From Ornithodoros turicata (taxonomy: Eukaryota; Arthropoda; Arachnida; Ixodida; Argasidae): 64,000 bases of DNA. The position numbers and the translations under genes are program-made. Below, in pieces: positions 1-10,964 of this stretch (its first letter is position 1; the number at the start of each line of letters is the position of its first letter). Below the pieces are notes generated by a model. The model was not told the origin of the DNA. It ran no database searches and saw only the letters and a list, made by a program, of their open reading frames with translations. Location: positions 30,798,213 to 30,862,212 of the forward strand of contig NC_088202.1 of NCBI RefSeq assembly GCF_037126465.1. The letters run 5' to 3'.

Positions 1-980
1 TCCGACAAAAATATTAATAGCATTTCAAAGAAGCGCTTCACCAGAAAATTGCATTGAACCATGGCCCTGTAAAGCTACCGCATTTAAACTGGAGGTGTGC
101 TGCCGCAGTGACAATGCGCGATGCGCATTGACGTTGAAGCGTGGGGAAGGGTATTTTGGTGAAAGGTTTTAGGTTTTGGAGGGGAGATGGGGTATTGGCA
201 AGGTGAGAATCAAAAAGCGTGGGTAAGGGAAAGGTGAGAAAAGACGACAAAGATGCCCGTGGTGTCGCGCCGACAGAAGCTGATCGGCGAGGCTCCGCTG
301 TCGCCGCCGCCGGTACCGAAATGTACTGTGGGGTGTCGCCGCCGACAGAATAGCCCTCGGCGCACACCTATAATTTAAACGCACAATGCCCAATGATGAT
401 GATGATGATGAGGGGTTTTTATGGCGCACAAGCGACTCGGGCTATAGTGCGCCAGAACTGTGACGACCAGTGGTTAGGTAAAAGTAGAACGATTAGGTTA
501 GCTGTGGCACGTCATAGAAATTCAGGTGTAAAACCTGGCATGGTATGGTTAAAAAAGGGATGAGAACTGGATAAAAATGCACATTTACGTAGCCAATATC
601 TGAAAAAGCTTATAAATTCTGATAAAGGCTAAAATAAAAAGGATAAAGGGTAAAAGTGGCTCATCACTCAGCAACAAGGATGGGTGGAGTGTCAAATGGT
701 ATTGTTGAAACGGCCGAAAGTGACGGTGTCGATGAGACTGGTGTAACGGACCTGTGATGAGGATGTGTAGCACAGAGAGCTCCTCCCAACAGCACGTGCA
801 CTGCGTTGTCTCCTCCCCGCGAATGCCCAAAGACGAAAGCAATTTTGTTACTTCTATACAGAGCATCCAAGTGCAGTCTAACGCCGAAAATGTTTGCCGC
901 TTGCCTTCATGCGGTATAAGACGCACGCTTGTTATACGCTTTTGTTAAGAAGAACACCGACGAGCAAAAACCTAGCAGAG
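1..980. other. Unassigned region with (ATG)n microsatellite
   Basis: No gene or repeat family recognised. A short ATG-trinucleotide run lies near 395-412. Overlapping open frames on both strands show no domain, no signal peptide and no consistent splice sites, so none is called. Confidence 0.4.
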
Positions 981-1019
981 AACGAAGGAAGTATCGGAAG
1001 AAGAAAGAGAGAAGTCTCG

Positions 1020-2455
1020 GTTTTTGACTCCTTGGTCAACGCCAAAATCAGCAAAACAAACACCTAGTACAATGGAACACGCCCCTGCAACCTCCCGCGC
1101 TGCAGAACATGCAAGCACGTTCAACACGCTAACTCCATCAAAAGCATGGCGAGCAATTACATCTACTCTGTTAACCACGCATTCACATGCACAAGCTCCA
1201 ATGTCATATACTGCATTGAATGCGGCGACTGCTCTGTGCAATACATTGATGAAACCGGCTAACAAATGAACAACCGCCTTTCGGGCCACAGAACCGACAC
1301 CTCCAATAAGCTCCCCAAAGCAGTCGTCGAACCCTTTAACGTACCTGGTCACAATTTTGACAACATTAAACTATACACTGTTAGAAAAATTTATACCTTT
1401 TGGGGTATAAACGGCTTGTCCCAGGGCGCATACCTTTTGAGATATAAACGCTATACCTTCCTCAAGGTGTACTATCTTTATACCTCCTTGAAGGTATATT
1501 ATTTGCACCTCAGGGTATAAAGATATACCTCCTTGAGGGTATATGTTGAAGACCTTGTGGGTATAATTGAAGAAAACGGTAATATTCGATGTGTTTCAGC
1601 GTCATATCCGAGTGGCGGCTTCCCAGCGCAGGTTTCCGCATATATTGAAAAAAAAAGAAAAGAAACGATAACAAAAAAAAAAAGAAAAGGAAAAGAATAC
1701 CTGGAGACTCTCGCGCACGAACTCGCAAAGCATGGATGCGAATCGGAGAGGAAAGAAATTAAGTAACAATTAGCATTAAATTGGAAACCAAGAAGCAACA
1801 CCAACAAATATTAGGAAAAATATTTCCAGGAGCAGTTAGCATTTGCTGGAGAACAGATACATATATACAACACACCGCGGCTACACATGGTGGAGACCAT
1901 CCTTCGCCCGGGAAGCAACTTAAGAAGTGAGGGCGTGTAAATTTATTTATTTTGGGATCAAACAATTGGATTCCAGATATCACTACCCAATATAATTAGA
2001 ATGCTACTGTATTACTTACGATGTTTTTAAATCAACTTATTGTTTAACTGAGATGATATAGTCGCCGTCACAAATTAATGTGATCCCGTTGTTGTGGATG
2101 TTGCGGATGTTGCGGAAGAAAAGGTATACAAAACGCTGAAGGTATAATCGTAACATAGAAGTACTTTTTTATACCCTCAGCTGCTGCGGAAGGTATAGAA
2201 TCAGAGATCTATACCTTACACATGGTTTAAACAGGGTATAGACAATGGTGATGAGGTACAAATGTCGTACTCTAGACCTTATTTATACCTTTTTTATACC
2301 TTTTCTTCTAACAGTGATATTCTAGAAACCGGGTTCAGATCCACACGTAACAGACGTGACAGGGAGTCTTATCTCATATACAAGTTCAACGCCCTTCACC
2401 TGTTCAGTATTAACAAATCGCAAGGCACCCTAGAAACACTTCACAAATAAAATAC
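1020..2455 (+). mobile_element. Penelope-like element remnant 1 (GIY-YIG part), interrupted
   Basis: Translation of about 1070-1375 gives a Cys-rich linker (GTRPCNLPRCRTCKH) followed by CTSSNVIYCIECGDCSVQYI and the ETG motif of a GIY-YIG endonuclease, then HFxxPGH-like residues (FNVPGHNF). This order is the C-terminal part of Penelope-like retroelement proteins. The domain breaks off after KLY near 1375 and resumes at about 2317 with ILETGF, RNRRDRESYLIYKF and a stop near 2450. The 941 bp between are a DNA-transposon insertion. An in-frame TAA sits just after the ETG motif (about 1261), so the copy is dead. No reverse transcriptase is seen upstream: the copy is 5' truncated. Confidence 0.75.
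1376..2316. mobile_element. Non-autonomous CACTG-ended DNA transposon (CMC-like)
   Basis: The ends are perfect 11-bp inverted repeats (CACTGTTAGAA at 1376, TTCTAACAGTG ending at 2316), flanked on both sides by ATA. Both subterminal regions are packed with palindromic units of the type TATACCTT...AAGGTATA (about 1395-1560 and 2115-2310). CACTG ends plus subterminal repeats resemble the CACTA/Mirage/Chapaev (CMC) group; that assignment is inference. It interrupts the GIY-YIG coding of the surrounding Penelope-like copy. No transposase is encoded. The 3-bp target duplication is uncertain because it does not exactly restore the host frame. Confidence 0.65.
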
Positions 2456-2573
2456 GCCCAGACCCTTTTTCCTCCTACTAGTCTATCCCCTTTATCACCT
2501 ATCGACACTGTTATGTTCTGAATGGACACTACTTTTTACTGCCTGCCACATCTGTGTATTACAAATATATATG

Positions 2574-2786
2574 TTACAAAAAAAAAGAAAACTTTGCTTT
2601 CTCTGAAAATTTCTCCACGTAACCACTCACCTCCTTATCTTTCGGAATGCTTGCCCATTCCTGCCTGTTGTCCCATTTCGTCCCGTTGTTCGTGAACCTC
2701 GCATTTTTGATGATTTCTGTAACCGGTCTGGAGCCAAAAATGACTTCATTCACATAATCCCTTCCACACTCTAACAAAGCGACCAT
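2574..2786 (-). other. Unrecognised 70-codon open frame
   Basis: A minus-strand frame with balanced composition (VIFGSRPVTEIIKNARF, then WASIPKDKEVSGYVEKF) and a possible splice acceptor (TTTTACAG) just upstream. It looks more protein-like than neighbouring frames, but no family is recognised. It may be an exon, a transposon fragment or chance. Confidence 0.2.
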
Positions 2787-2863
2787 TCACTTTGGCTGTA
2801 AAAGACTGAACGGACCCTTTCTTCCCCCCGGGCTTTTGACTCACAATTCGCACGAACCTTTAA

Positions 2864-3539
2864 AGGTACTGTAAAGCAGCAGGCATACAATTTTAAACTT
2901 CTGGCTCATTTGGAAGCTTGGGTGCTCAGTAGACGAACGCCACAGATTTCGTTCAAATCCACCCCGTAGTTTTTAGAATATGAAGTTTCAATATTACGGA
3001 CAACTCTGTGTCTAAGACCCGACACGAACTCCGCAGTTGCCGACATGTAGAGCGGCCGACATAAACATGCCAATAACAATGGAGCGAACAGCGACGTCTG
3101 TGGACCGCTACCATCACCACACGGCTTGCCGGACGTGGTGCATTGTTGCGTAGGTGGCTTTCCTGGTGATTCTCCTTGCAGTTTGTTACTAATTTCCACG
3201 ATGTACCCACGTTCTTGCACTTTTAAGGGAATATTTGTCAGGAACTACCTTTTTCTAACAAACTTTTCAAAGAAAGTTCATGAAGCCGGGCTATTTAGCC
3301 GACTAGTAGCCATGACTTAGCCGACAGAGGGTTGGGGACATGTAACACTGTTGCTCGACGAATAGGTGATTGTTTCCCACCAGGCGTCGCCCCGCGTCTT
3401 TTCACCGAAATTTCAGAAGTGATTAAAAATATTTAGAATTTTCTGTGGCACATAAAATTTGCAGTGTGGGTTTCTTTCGGCATAAGGTTTCAAAGGCCGC
3501 TGCCAATATTAACAGCTTGCCTGCTCCTTTACCGTACCT
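2864..3539. mobile_element. TTAA-flanked MITE
   Basis: The left end AGGTACTGTAAAGCAGCAGG and the right end GCCTGCTCCTTTACCGTACC are inverted repeats with few mismatches. TTAA flanks both sides (2860-2863 and 3540-3543). TTAA targets with AGG-starting ends fit Kolobok- or piggyBac-type elements. No transposase is encoded; open frames inside are treated as chance. Confidence 0.65.
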
Positions 3540-4479
3540 TTAACACGTCATACCTAACCCTTTCAATACCATGCCAATGGACGGTGTCCAAGAAGAACAG
3601 TATCTGTTCAAAATATCGGTGGCTCTCGTCCTGAGGCAATTCTCTTCATACTTCCTTACCGGATCGCGGGATTCCTGCTCGTCAGCCTTAAATAAAGCCT
3701 TCCTAAATCTGCTCTGCCTTGGTTAGCATCAATAACGTCGACTTCCAGAGCTCCGTTTGGCATTGCCCGTTGGAAATGCAACACATTGGCACACTTTGTG
3801 CTGGTCAATGAACTTGGTTGCTTTTATTGCAGCTATGTGCCCGAAATTTCGTATCAGAAGCGCAAGGGAGCAGAGTATACGTGGTGTTTCGTTTTTTTTT
3901 TTTTTTTGCAGATTCCTGATAAAAAAGCTATGATGCAGATGTCGTTTGCGCATTTGAGTTATCGGACTGGCGGACATCCTCTCGAACAGAGTATCTAACT
4001 ACTAGATGATGAATAGCGTAAAATTAATTAATTATAGGTATCGTAAAGCAGTAGACAGACAGATTATGTTGGCCGCGTAGTTTAACAGCTTGTAAACCAA
4101 GGACAAATGATACGTGTGGCAGGGAACACTAAATATATTTAATTCGCAAGTAAACTTGCGATAAAACGGCTAGGAGCGTCGTCTGCTGGGAAATAATCCC
4201 CAATTTGTGAAACAACAGTGATCTATGTTCCCGACTGGCTTGCTGCTCATGATGACTACGTAGCCGACACGTATAGACTTCTTTTGTTTTAGACCCAGTG
4301 TCATGCGAATGCAATGTAGTTTTACGGCCGTACTTGACGAGCAATGCGATTGTGAGACAATCTCGTTTAACGAATTTCGATTTTTTAGAGCGCGTTGAAA
4401 TTTTGATAGCCGAATTTTGCCAACAAAACCAAAAATGCACAGGACGGTTACGGTTGTGTAACGCGAATTTCAGCGACAC

Positions 4480-5010
4480 GCTTTTACTGATGGATGGACA
4501 AGTACTCGTACTTTGGAGTGACGAGTACTGCCTTGTGACCTATGAAGTGAGTTGTGATGTGGTCGATATCCTTGACGAGGTCTCAGTTTTGGAAGGCCAA
4601 ATCAATGAAGGTCTTTCTCGGTTGTTACGGCCCGTGTTCTGGTGGCAAGTTGCAACATTGGCGCTTCTTGTAGAGCGGTGATCAAGTTGGTGGTCTTTGA
4701 GTCGAAGTCCCCCAGCAGAAGTATCGGCGATGGCATGTGGACTTTTGTGTTGTAGGTAAGGCATGTTATAACTCGCGAAACTTATGCAGGGGGACAATGT
4801 CGGCGACCACGACGATGAGTCTACTTTCAAATTGCACCGCACACATCTCACCCACATCTTCGCAGTCAGCAAAGAGGTCTAGGGGTGAAGCATTGACCCC
4901 ATCTCGGATGTAGATGGCCGCTCCGGCAGCGCAGTTCTTGCAATCGCATTGAGAGGCACAGCTCCACGCACACCGAGCAACTGTACTTAAGGCGCACTCC
5001 ATAGAACTCA
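4480..5010 (-). pseudogene. LINE endonuclease fragment
   Basis: Read on the minus strand with frame changes, this encodes GAAIYIRDGV, then VQFESRLIVVVADIVPLHKF, then SPILLLGDFDSKTTNLI. This is the pattern of the APE-type endonuclease of non-LTR retrotransposons, with the conserved GDFD near 4690-4720. No reverse transcriptase follows, and several frameshifts are needed. It is a dead fragment. Confidence 0.65.
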
Positions 5011-5044
5011 GTTCATTTGCTCACGGGACTCACCAATCCTAGCA

Positions 5045-5590
5045 GTGACCGGCCTACACCTTAACTTTCGACCGCGATCATTTCAATATTTGATATCATA
5101 CCATATCATATCATCTCATCCTGGTTACAGTCATGACGCTGCCCACATGAAGCATACAGAACCGATGGGGGTTTTGTATGCCGTTTTGTTTGCAAACCTA
5201 AGAATCAGCTCAAACCAAGGCAGTCAGGTTCATCATACTCCCCAGCCTTCGACATCGAGAAACGGTTAGGTCCTCGGTCGCCCGACAAGGCGCTGGGGGC
5301 ACTTGAAGATTTTCTACATACAACCGAGCTCATGGACATTCCATGACTCTCTGAACGTGTGCTGCGTGTGCTCCCAGCGATTCCGACATTTTACACTCAC
5401 TTGGTCGAAACTTTTGAACTACATGTCTAAGTCCATCATCATCTCTGTTCATCTTTGTTCATCATCTCTTTGTTTTCTCATCATCTCATCATCTGCTTTT
5501 ACTTTCTGCGTGTAAGCGTACTGGGGTAGCCAGTTCGACTTCGTCGAAACTCACATCCCCATTTTTTTTTCTCACATCACCATCACCAGG
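5045..5590 (+). mobile_element. LINE 3' end fragment
   Basis: A short C-terminal coding stretch (LGALEDFLHTTELMDIP then stop near 5345) is followed by a 3' UTR ending in GGGTAGCCAGTTCGACTTCG and a T/A-rich tail near 5580. This matches the organisation of LINE 3' ends elsewhere in the window, although the terminal sequence is of a different family from those with poly-C tails. Confidence 0.45.
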
Positions 5591-5900
5591 TTTATTATAA
5601 AACGCTATGACAGAAACTTCTCCCCGACTTCTAGCCTCACCTGTTTAAACCTAAGCGCCCCCATTAAGAGGAGGACCATGGAAAGGCTGCTATATTTCTG
5701 CTTAATTGTTCCAGGGCGGATTGATATTCAACATTCCTCTTACTTCAGTTCTGCAGAACTCTCACCGTTAGGTAATGCGCATTCCCTGAATATTGTACCT
5801 CTTTTCTCACGAATTGATAGCTTCAAACTTAGTTTCTTCCCACGTACGATCGTTCAATGGAACGATCGTTGCTCCTGGTTCCACTAGGGGACTAGGGGAG
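5591..5900 (+). mobile_element. LINE C-terminal fragment (CR1/L2-like)
   Basis: The frame at 5678-5887 ends in DSFKLSFFPRTIVQWNDR, which resembles the FFPRTI-x-WN signature at the extreme C-terminus of reverse transcriptases of CR1/L2-like LINEs. Nothing else of the RT survives in frame. Confidence 0.45.
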
Positions 5901-5979
5901 TGAATTTCTCAATGAACTACGCCTACTCCTGCATGGAGCAAACAACGGCAAGCCGGTCTCGTCACCACCACAAACAGCA

Positions 5980-6108
5980 CCACCATAGTGAAAAAGCCTG
6001 ATCGTGGGTGGGAACACAGAGGAAGCAAGAAAACAACAGCTCATGTGAGCTATTGTGTTCCTGTTGTCATTGTGTTTCTGCCCACGCTTATGCTTTTTCA
6101 CTATAGAG
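5980..6108. repeat. Foldback hairpin 1
   Basis: Inverted arms of about 60 bp: the left begins ATAGTGAAAAAGC and the right ends GCTTTTTCACTATAG. They meet at a central palindrome (AGCTCATGTGAGCT). Arms match imperfectly. It is probably a small MITE or a foldback insertion. Confidence 0.5.
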
Positions 6109-6954
6109 TTCCACCACCAGTGTGCCTGTATCTACGCGATTTTATCTGGTCAGCAACTCAGCACCTATTCCAAGCATCTTATAGCATCCATCTTATAGCA
6201 TCCAAGCATCCATATAGTGCCTTACCATGTATATTACGATGTTGTCAGTTCAATAAAAAAAAAAAAAAAAATCTTCATCGCTCCAAAGCACGCGTGGCCC
6301 TCTGACGGGGAATGAGCGAGCTGTCCTCGTTGCGCTGAGCACGAGTTCAATACTTTGTTCGTGTTGTGTCTAATTTTGACCCGAGACTCAGGGTGCCATA
6401 TGTAATGGAACTCCTATGTTATAATCATTATATGTTTGTTGTGGTTGCTGCTTCAGTTATAAATATAGCATTACACTTCTGAAATAACGGTTGAGCTGGC
6501 AGTCATTAAGGAGATGCAGGGAAATTCCGCGGGTTGGTACTCTTATAGAGTATTTTAAATAACAAAACGGATATGGATGCTCGCGAGCAAAACAAAGCGT
6601 CATATTTCATATCCGAAATCATGCTTGAAAAATTTGACAATTGGTTATCGTTCCGATATCTGTAAGTATTATCTCCCTCTCTCTCTTTCACGCACAATTC
6701 ATGAAGGAGACATGTTGCATCCATGCAATCTGTAAAACGGCTTTCCAGGTGTCATTGCTCGTTTTTATACAGCAAGAGCGAACTTGTATATAGTATGTAC
6801 TGATTGCATTGATTGTATTGAGAGTACGCATAGGGTGATGCGGGTATTTCAATAAAGAAATATAAAAATAATAGCGACTGTTGTCTTGCCGAAACCGCTG
6901 TACCTGTAAACGGCGCCAATAAAACCGATATGTTCCAAATACGTCGCTGATTCA
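6109..6954. other. Unassigned, with A-rich retro-tail
   Basis: A tandem ATCTTATAGCATCC repeat lies near 6176-6208, and an AATAAA followed by a long A run at about 6252-6270 looks like a retroposed poly-A tail. The rest to 6954 holds nothing recognisable. Confidence 0.35.
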
Positions 6955-7380
6955 CCAGCTTTCGAAATTACGCTTGACCACCACTCTAGGTCAAGGATGT
7001 GCAAACAAACAGTCAACAGCAACACTGCTAGATTGGTCTGTGAACCGATTAGTAACACGCGTGCTCGCTTTCATTGCATCTGCTTCAAGTGGTGATCTTA
7101 TTTTTTTTCTTTAATTTTCCTATCGTTAGAACAATGACTAAACAAATCGCCCATGGAAACGCCCTAGGGAACAAGCAGCTTTCAGTCCACAAAATGGAAG
7201 GCCAACGTGATCTAGGCTACAGAGCGACATTCGTAGCGAAGGCGGAAATTCATCCACCTTCCCGTAAACAACCATTACGTGTCGTAATTGCGAATCGCCA
7301 TATAGCCCACACTTGCATGTGACAACAAGCTCGTTCACAAATGCAGAGCTTTTCTCGACACACACCAGGTGTTCTTTAAG

Positions 7381-7389
7381 TATATATAC
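7381..7389 (+). promoter_or_regulatory. TATA box of glycine-rich gene A
   Basis: TATATATAC lies 75 bp upstream of the start codon of glycine-rich gene A. The same sequence lies at nearly the same distance before the duplicate gene B. Confidence 0.6.
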
Positions 7390-7463
7390 TCCTAAATCCT
7401 AGAAGAAAATCATTCCGTATCTTACTTGAGGAGTTGCTCGGAGACGACAAATCCTACACAAAA

Positions 7464-8893
7464 ATGAAGGCTACCGTAAGTGCACCCTCGGCTTGCTAAA
7501 GAGCATGTGTGTTGTTCACAAGCCTGATATGCTGCTTCTAGGATAGTGTGCTTAGTCGTGTCGTGAGGGACAGAGGTTCACTCTTGATCTCTGGGTACTA
7601 TAGGAATTTCGGGTATGGGTTGCAGCTAGTGTCCAGAATGGCAACGTCTTTAGAGGAGTGTTATGACTGGAACCCCGACACCCTTCAACGAAATCTTTTT
7701 CACGCTATGGAGTATGCATATTATGTAACTAACAGAGCTAACTAACATAACTAGTTTTTGCCTGGTGGCCCCACGTAGACTTCAGGCTGCTATCTGCGTA
7801 GTGACACTACTAAAATGGTCGGATGTGCTAACTCCTAACGGAAACGTTTACGAATGTCATGTTCACAGTCATGGATTGAAATATTTATTATATCACCTTC
7901 GTTGTTATTTGAAGGACGCGTGGAAATGTATTACCGCCAAGCCTGGAACATGAGGGCGAACAACCAGGCTCTGGCTTTCCCATTGGCCACCGTGCCTGCA
8001 CCCATATTGCAGATTCGAAGCATGGTTATGGTGATATTGTTAGACCCAAACCATAGTGCGAAAAGCACGGGTAGTTTTAAAAATAGCAAGTGAAACACGA
8101 CAGAGTTCCCAGAATTCTACGCGGGTGACAGCAAGAAAACCTTAAATTCCGACGTCGCACCCCCTCAAGCAAAGAAGCGTCCTCTCTCAGAGCATGAGGT
8201 TTCAAAATCGTATCTCGTCCGAAACATGCATGCACACAAATGAAAAATAGTTACTTGAGAAAGGCAACGCGTTTGTGGCATGTACCTAACGTCTTTCGGT
8301 TATTTTAGAACGGGATAAAAAGTTTTGAATTCAGCAGCCGTACTGTAACGGAGTGCAAGTACATCTCGTCTTCCCAGACGCACTTATAGAGGCATTGGCA
8401 TGTCCTCCAAAAAAGTGCGTCTCGTGACATTACCATTTATCATTTAATTATTGTTCCTATAGTAACCTATCTGTGAAAATTAAATATAAAATGCCTATAC
8501 GCTGCAACAGCAAATCTCATACTCTTAGCAAACAGTAAATTTAATGTGCAGCACGCACACACACATAAACATTTCAAACTTTCATACGCTTGCTCATTTT
8601 TATCTTTTCTGTTGTTTCTTTTGCAGTGCATAATTGTTGTGCTTTGCGTGACTTTCGCAATGGCTTCAGCCATCTACGGTGGCTATGGCGGATACGGCGG
8701 ATTTGGTGGCTTTGGTCGTGGACTTGGATACGGTGGCTTCGGCGGTGGCTATGGTGGCATCGGAGGATTCGGCGGCGGTTACGGTGGCTTCGGCGGAATT
8801 GGTGGTTTCGGTCGCGGTATCGGCGGAGGTTTCGGCGGTTATGGCGGATATGGAGGCTTCGGCGGAGGTTTTGGCCGTGGATTTTACGGCTAG
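7464..8893 (+). CDS. Secreted glycine-rich peptide A (two exons)
   Basis: CDS join(7464..7475, 8627..8893), 92 residues. Exon 1 is only ATGAAGGCTACC, followed by the donor GTAAGT. Exon 2 follows a pyrimidine-rich acceptor ending TTTTGCAG, in phase 0. The product starts with a typical signal peptide (MKATCIIVVLCVTFAMASA), then about 73 residues of GYGG/GFGG/GGIGGF repeats with three Arg and no Lys, Asp or Glu. It ends RGFYG-stop, so the last Gly could be an amidation donor. AATAAA is at 8941-8946. Similar secreted glycine-rich proteins in ticks and spiders serve in cement, cuticle or antimicrobial defence; which applies here is not shown. A near-identical copy lies inverted at 15378-16776. The longer frame from 8546 is intron read-through, and the Arg-rich frames on both strands are shadows. 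Confidence 0.85.
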
Positions 8894-8940
8894 ATATCTC
8901 GAAGGGAGCCAGAACTCGACTCTTGTACATAGAAAACCGC

Positions 8941-8946
8941 AATAAA
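8941..8946 (+). terminator. Poly-A signal of glycine-rich gene A
   Basis: AATAAA, 48 bp after the stop codon of gene A, matched by AATAAA (minus strand) at 15325-15330 in the duplicate. Confidence 0.65.
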
Positions 8947-9179
8947 CTTGATGGGAGTGCCCGTGAGCATACTGGCATGAACACATTTATTGCACATGTT
9001 TTGTATGAACCTTTTTGAATATTGTACTGAATCCTCTCCAATGATTAAGGCCGACATGGTTTCGTCAACAGTGCTGGAGAGAACAGGGACGAGAAAACAC
9101 GTCTACGAGAGAAACAGAACGAATGGAGAACCTAGGCCTCCACCAGGCCTGAAAGGTTCGCGATTTCCTCATTGAAAGC

Positions 9180-9475
9180 GTGTGCCGAACTTAGTTCACT
9201 TATCTGCCATATGGCGCTCACTACATGGCCCAGGACGCCCATTGTTGGGGCCCTGCCAAGTTCCGGAGTTTCGCGTGCTTTGGCACAGTTCTGCGCTCTG
9301 TAAATCGAATGTGATGTGTGGGAATTCCTCCAGGACGATGAGTACAGTGAGTTTGTCTATGTTGTGTGCCTGCTCGTAAGAAAGAGGGAACCGTACCTCG
9401 CATGGTGAGGATTTTCCTTTCCTTCCAGTTTTTGGTTTGATAAGAAACATATCCCCCCCCCCCCCCCCCCCCGAG
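9180..9475 (+). mobile_element. LINE 3' end with poly-C tail
   Basis: Remnant C-terminal coding (EFLQDDEYSEF), then a pyrimidine-rich 3' UTR (CCTTTCCTTCCAG), AAACATAT and a run of about 20 C at 9451-9472. The architecture is the same as the tails at 25632 and 27160. It lies in the segment missing from the right arm of the inverted duplication. Confidence 0.5.
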
Positions 9476-9492
9476 AGGATTTCTGAACAATA

Positions 9493-9641
9493 CGTACAAA
9501 ATGTTATACGAAGAAATTGGAACTGTACGGAAAAGGGACATAAAAAACACACGCACACGGGACCGGCTGCTCCCGTCCTTTATACTGCTCCCGCTATGTC
9601 CCTTGTCCTTACAGCTTCAATTTCTTCGTATAGCTATGTAC
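9493..9641. repeat. Foldback hairpin 2
   Basis: Inverted arms of about 48 bp run from GTACAAAATGTTATACGAAG to CTTCGTATAGCTATGTAC, both containing an AAGGGACATA / TATGTCCCTT core. It lies inside the segment present only in the left duplication arm. Confidence 0.6.
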
Positions 9642-10370
9642 CAACAGGCCCACTCAGCCATTCTAATGCACAAAATGTTTTTGTTTGTTTCAGGTGAATC
9701 CATTTCGCTTGTGGATCTCGTGCATCATAATGAATGAAAAGGAAGGGGCACAAGCAAGGCTCTCCTCCTCCTTTTTTTGTATTCAACTTTTATAAGCGAG
9801 TATGACTGAACTTGTGTGATAATGATGGTTGGCGTCCGCTAGCATCGTCTGCTAGCCCCGAATGTGCCGGGCCGACGGTCCACACCGAAATTACCTCAAA
9901 TCAATGCTCTTGGTCAAAGGTTTTCTCGATAAACGTTTATTCGAACACACGGTGACAGTAATTCATTCATGAATAGAGCACACAACCGCCACAATCTGTG
10001 GAGGAAGCTGCTACATGCTGTACCACGAGCGAACCTGACGGTGTAGTATAGTCATTCCTCATTGCGGATCGCGGTCTGCTTCGCAGCCTTTTGGCCCATG
10101 TATTGAGCGCCAATGTGGCAGGTAAGCGAACTAAGTGTGGCAGCTTTTTCTTTGGAGGTTTCAGGCCTGGTGTAATACATGGAAGCCTAGGGAGATCATA
10201 CTGCGACAGAATCATCCCTAGGTGGGGGGTACCCGACACGCTTCCACGCAAGCACGCCGCGACGCTATCTTATGAGACACCGCATCACCGGAGAAGGCAA
10301 GGAACATGTTCGCAAGAGTATGAAAAGCAAGAAAGCATTACCGAAAAGGTCGTGCCAGCTGATCCGTAAT

Positions 10371-10513
10371 CAGTGGCGGATCCATAAGGGGGGGGGGGGG
10401 CGACCCCGCCCCTTAAAGCATTAGGCTAAACCTTACGTTCCCGTTCCTCCTCTCTGCGGGCGTCGAGAAAGAACCCCCCCCTCCCCCCGAGTGATGGCCT
10501 GGAACCGGCCCTG
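10371..10513. repeat. hAT-like terminal repeat with poly-G
   Basis: Begins CAGTGGCGGATCCATAAGG, runs into long G tracts, and ends GGAACCGGCCCTG. CAGTGGCGGATCC-type ends are common on short hAT-like elements. The same element is in the right duplication arm (minus strand, about 14868-14992), so it predates the duplication. Confidence 0.35.
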
Positions 10514-10857
10514 TTGGAACGAATCTGAAATACGGCGGGACATGGACACTCATGGCAGCTAATATGGACTTCTAATCCAAATGTGACCATGCTATCGATG
10601 ACGAGACAAGTGCAGTCACAGTTCTACAGGCGGACCGCAAAATGTAAGCGTTGCGGGCGCGCCGTAGACAGCAACCCCAGTCAACACAACATTGTAAGTT
10701 CAACGTAGAAAACGCGTTGAAAATGAACAAAATGAACGCGTAGTCAATTATGGTAGCGAACGTTGATGCAACGCAACGAATGTCGACTTTGTGGTGGTGG
10801 TGGTGGTCACGAAAACCGGCTTGCCGTTGTTGGCCTCACGTATGTGTGCTGCGTCAC

Positions 10858-10964
10858 GGCTGTTAATTTAACATGCTTTTAGGGTGGCATTTGCCAGGAT
10901 GAGATGAGACACCATCTCATCCCATCCTGGCAATTGTCGCCCTAAAAGCGTGTTAAATTAACAG
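10858..10964. repeat. Foldback hairpin 3 (near-perfect)
   Basis: Two ~50-bp arms start GCTGTTAATTTAACATGC and end GCGTGTTAAATTAACAGC, separated by only a few bases around GAGACACC. The match is nearly perfect, so it probably forms a hairpin when single-stranded. It is located just upstream of the mariner copy in the spacer of the inverted duplication. Confidence 0.65.

Larger units (their letters stand above)
6955..10676 (+). repeat. Inverted duplication, left arm
   Basis: This arm aligns in reverse-complement orientation with 14667-17290. Shared landmarks in order are the outer edge CTTTCGAAATTACGCTTGA, the TATA box, both exons of a glycine-rich gene, the single intron, the poly-A signal, a GAGAAAACACGTCTA segment, CTTCCACGCAAGCACG, and the poly-G tract. 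Relative to the right arm, the left arm has about 1.07 kb extra at roughly 9170-10240, containing a LINE tail and a foldback. The intron appears roughly 10% diverged by eye, while the coding exon differs at 4 of 267 positions. Confidence 0.8.

Noticed and set aside
972..1352. 126-codon minus-strand frame
   Set aside because: Antisense shadow of the Penelope-like GIY-YIG coding on the plus strand.
8574..9041. Arg/His-rich and Ser/Thr/Ala-rich frames overlapping glycine-rich gene A on both strands
   Set aside because: They are alternative-frame shadows of the GGN-rich coding repeats; the same shadows appear at gene B.
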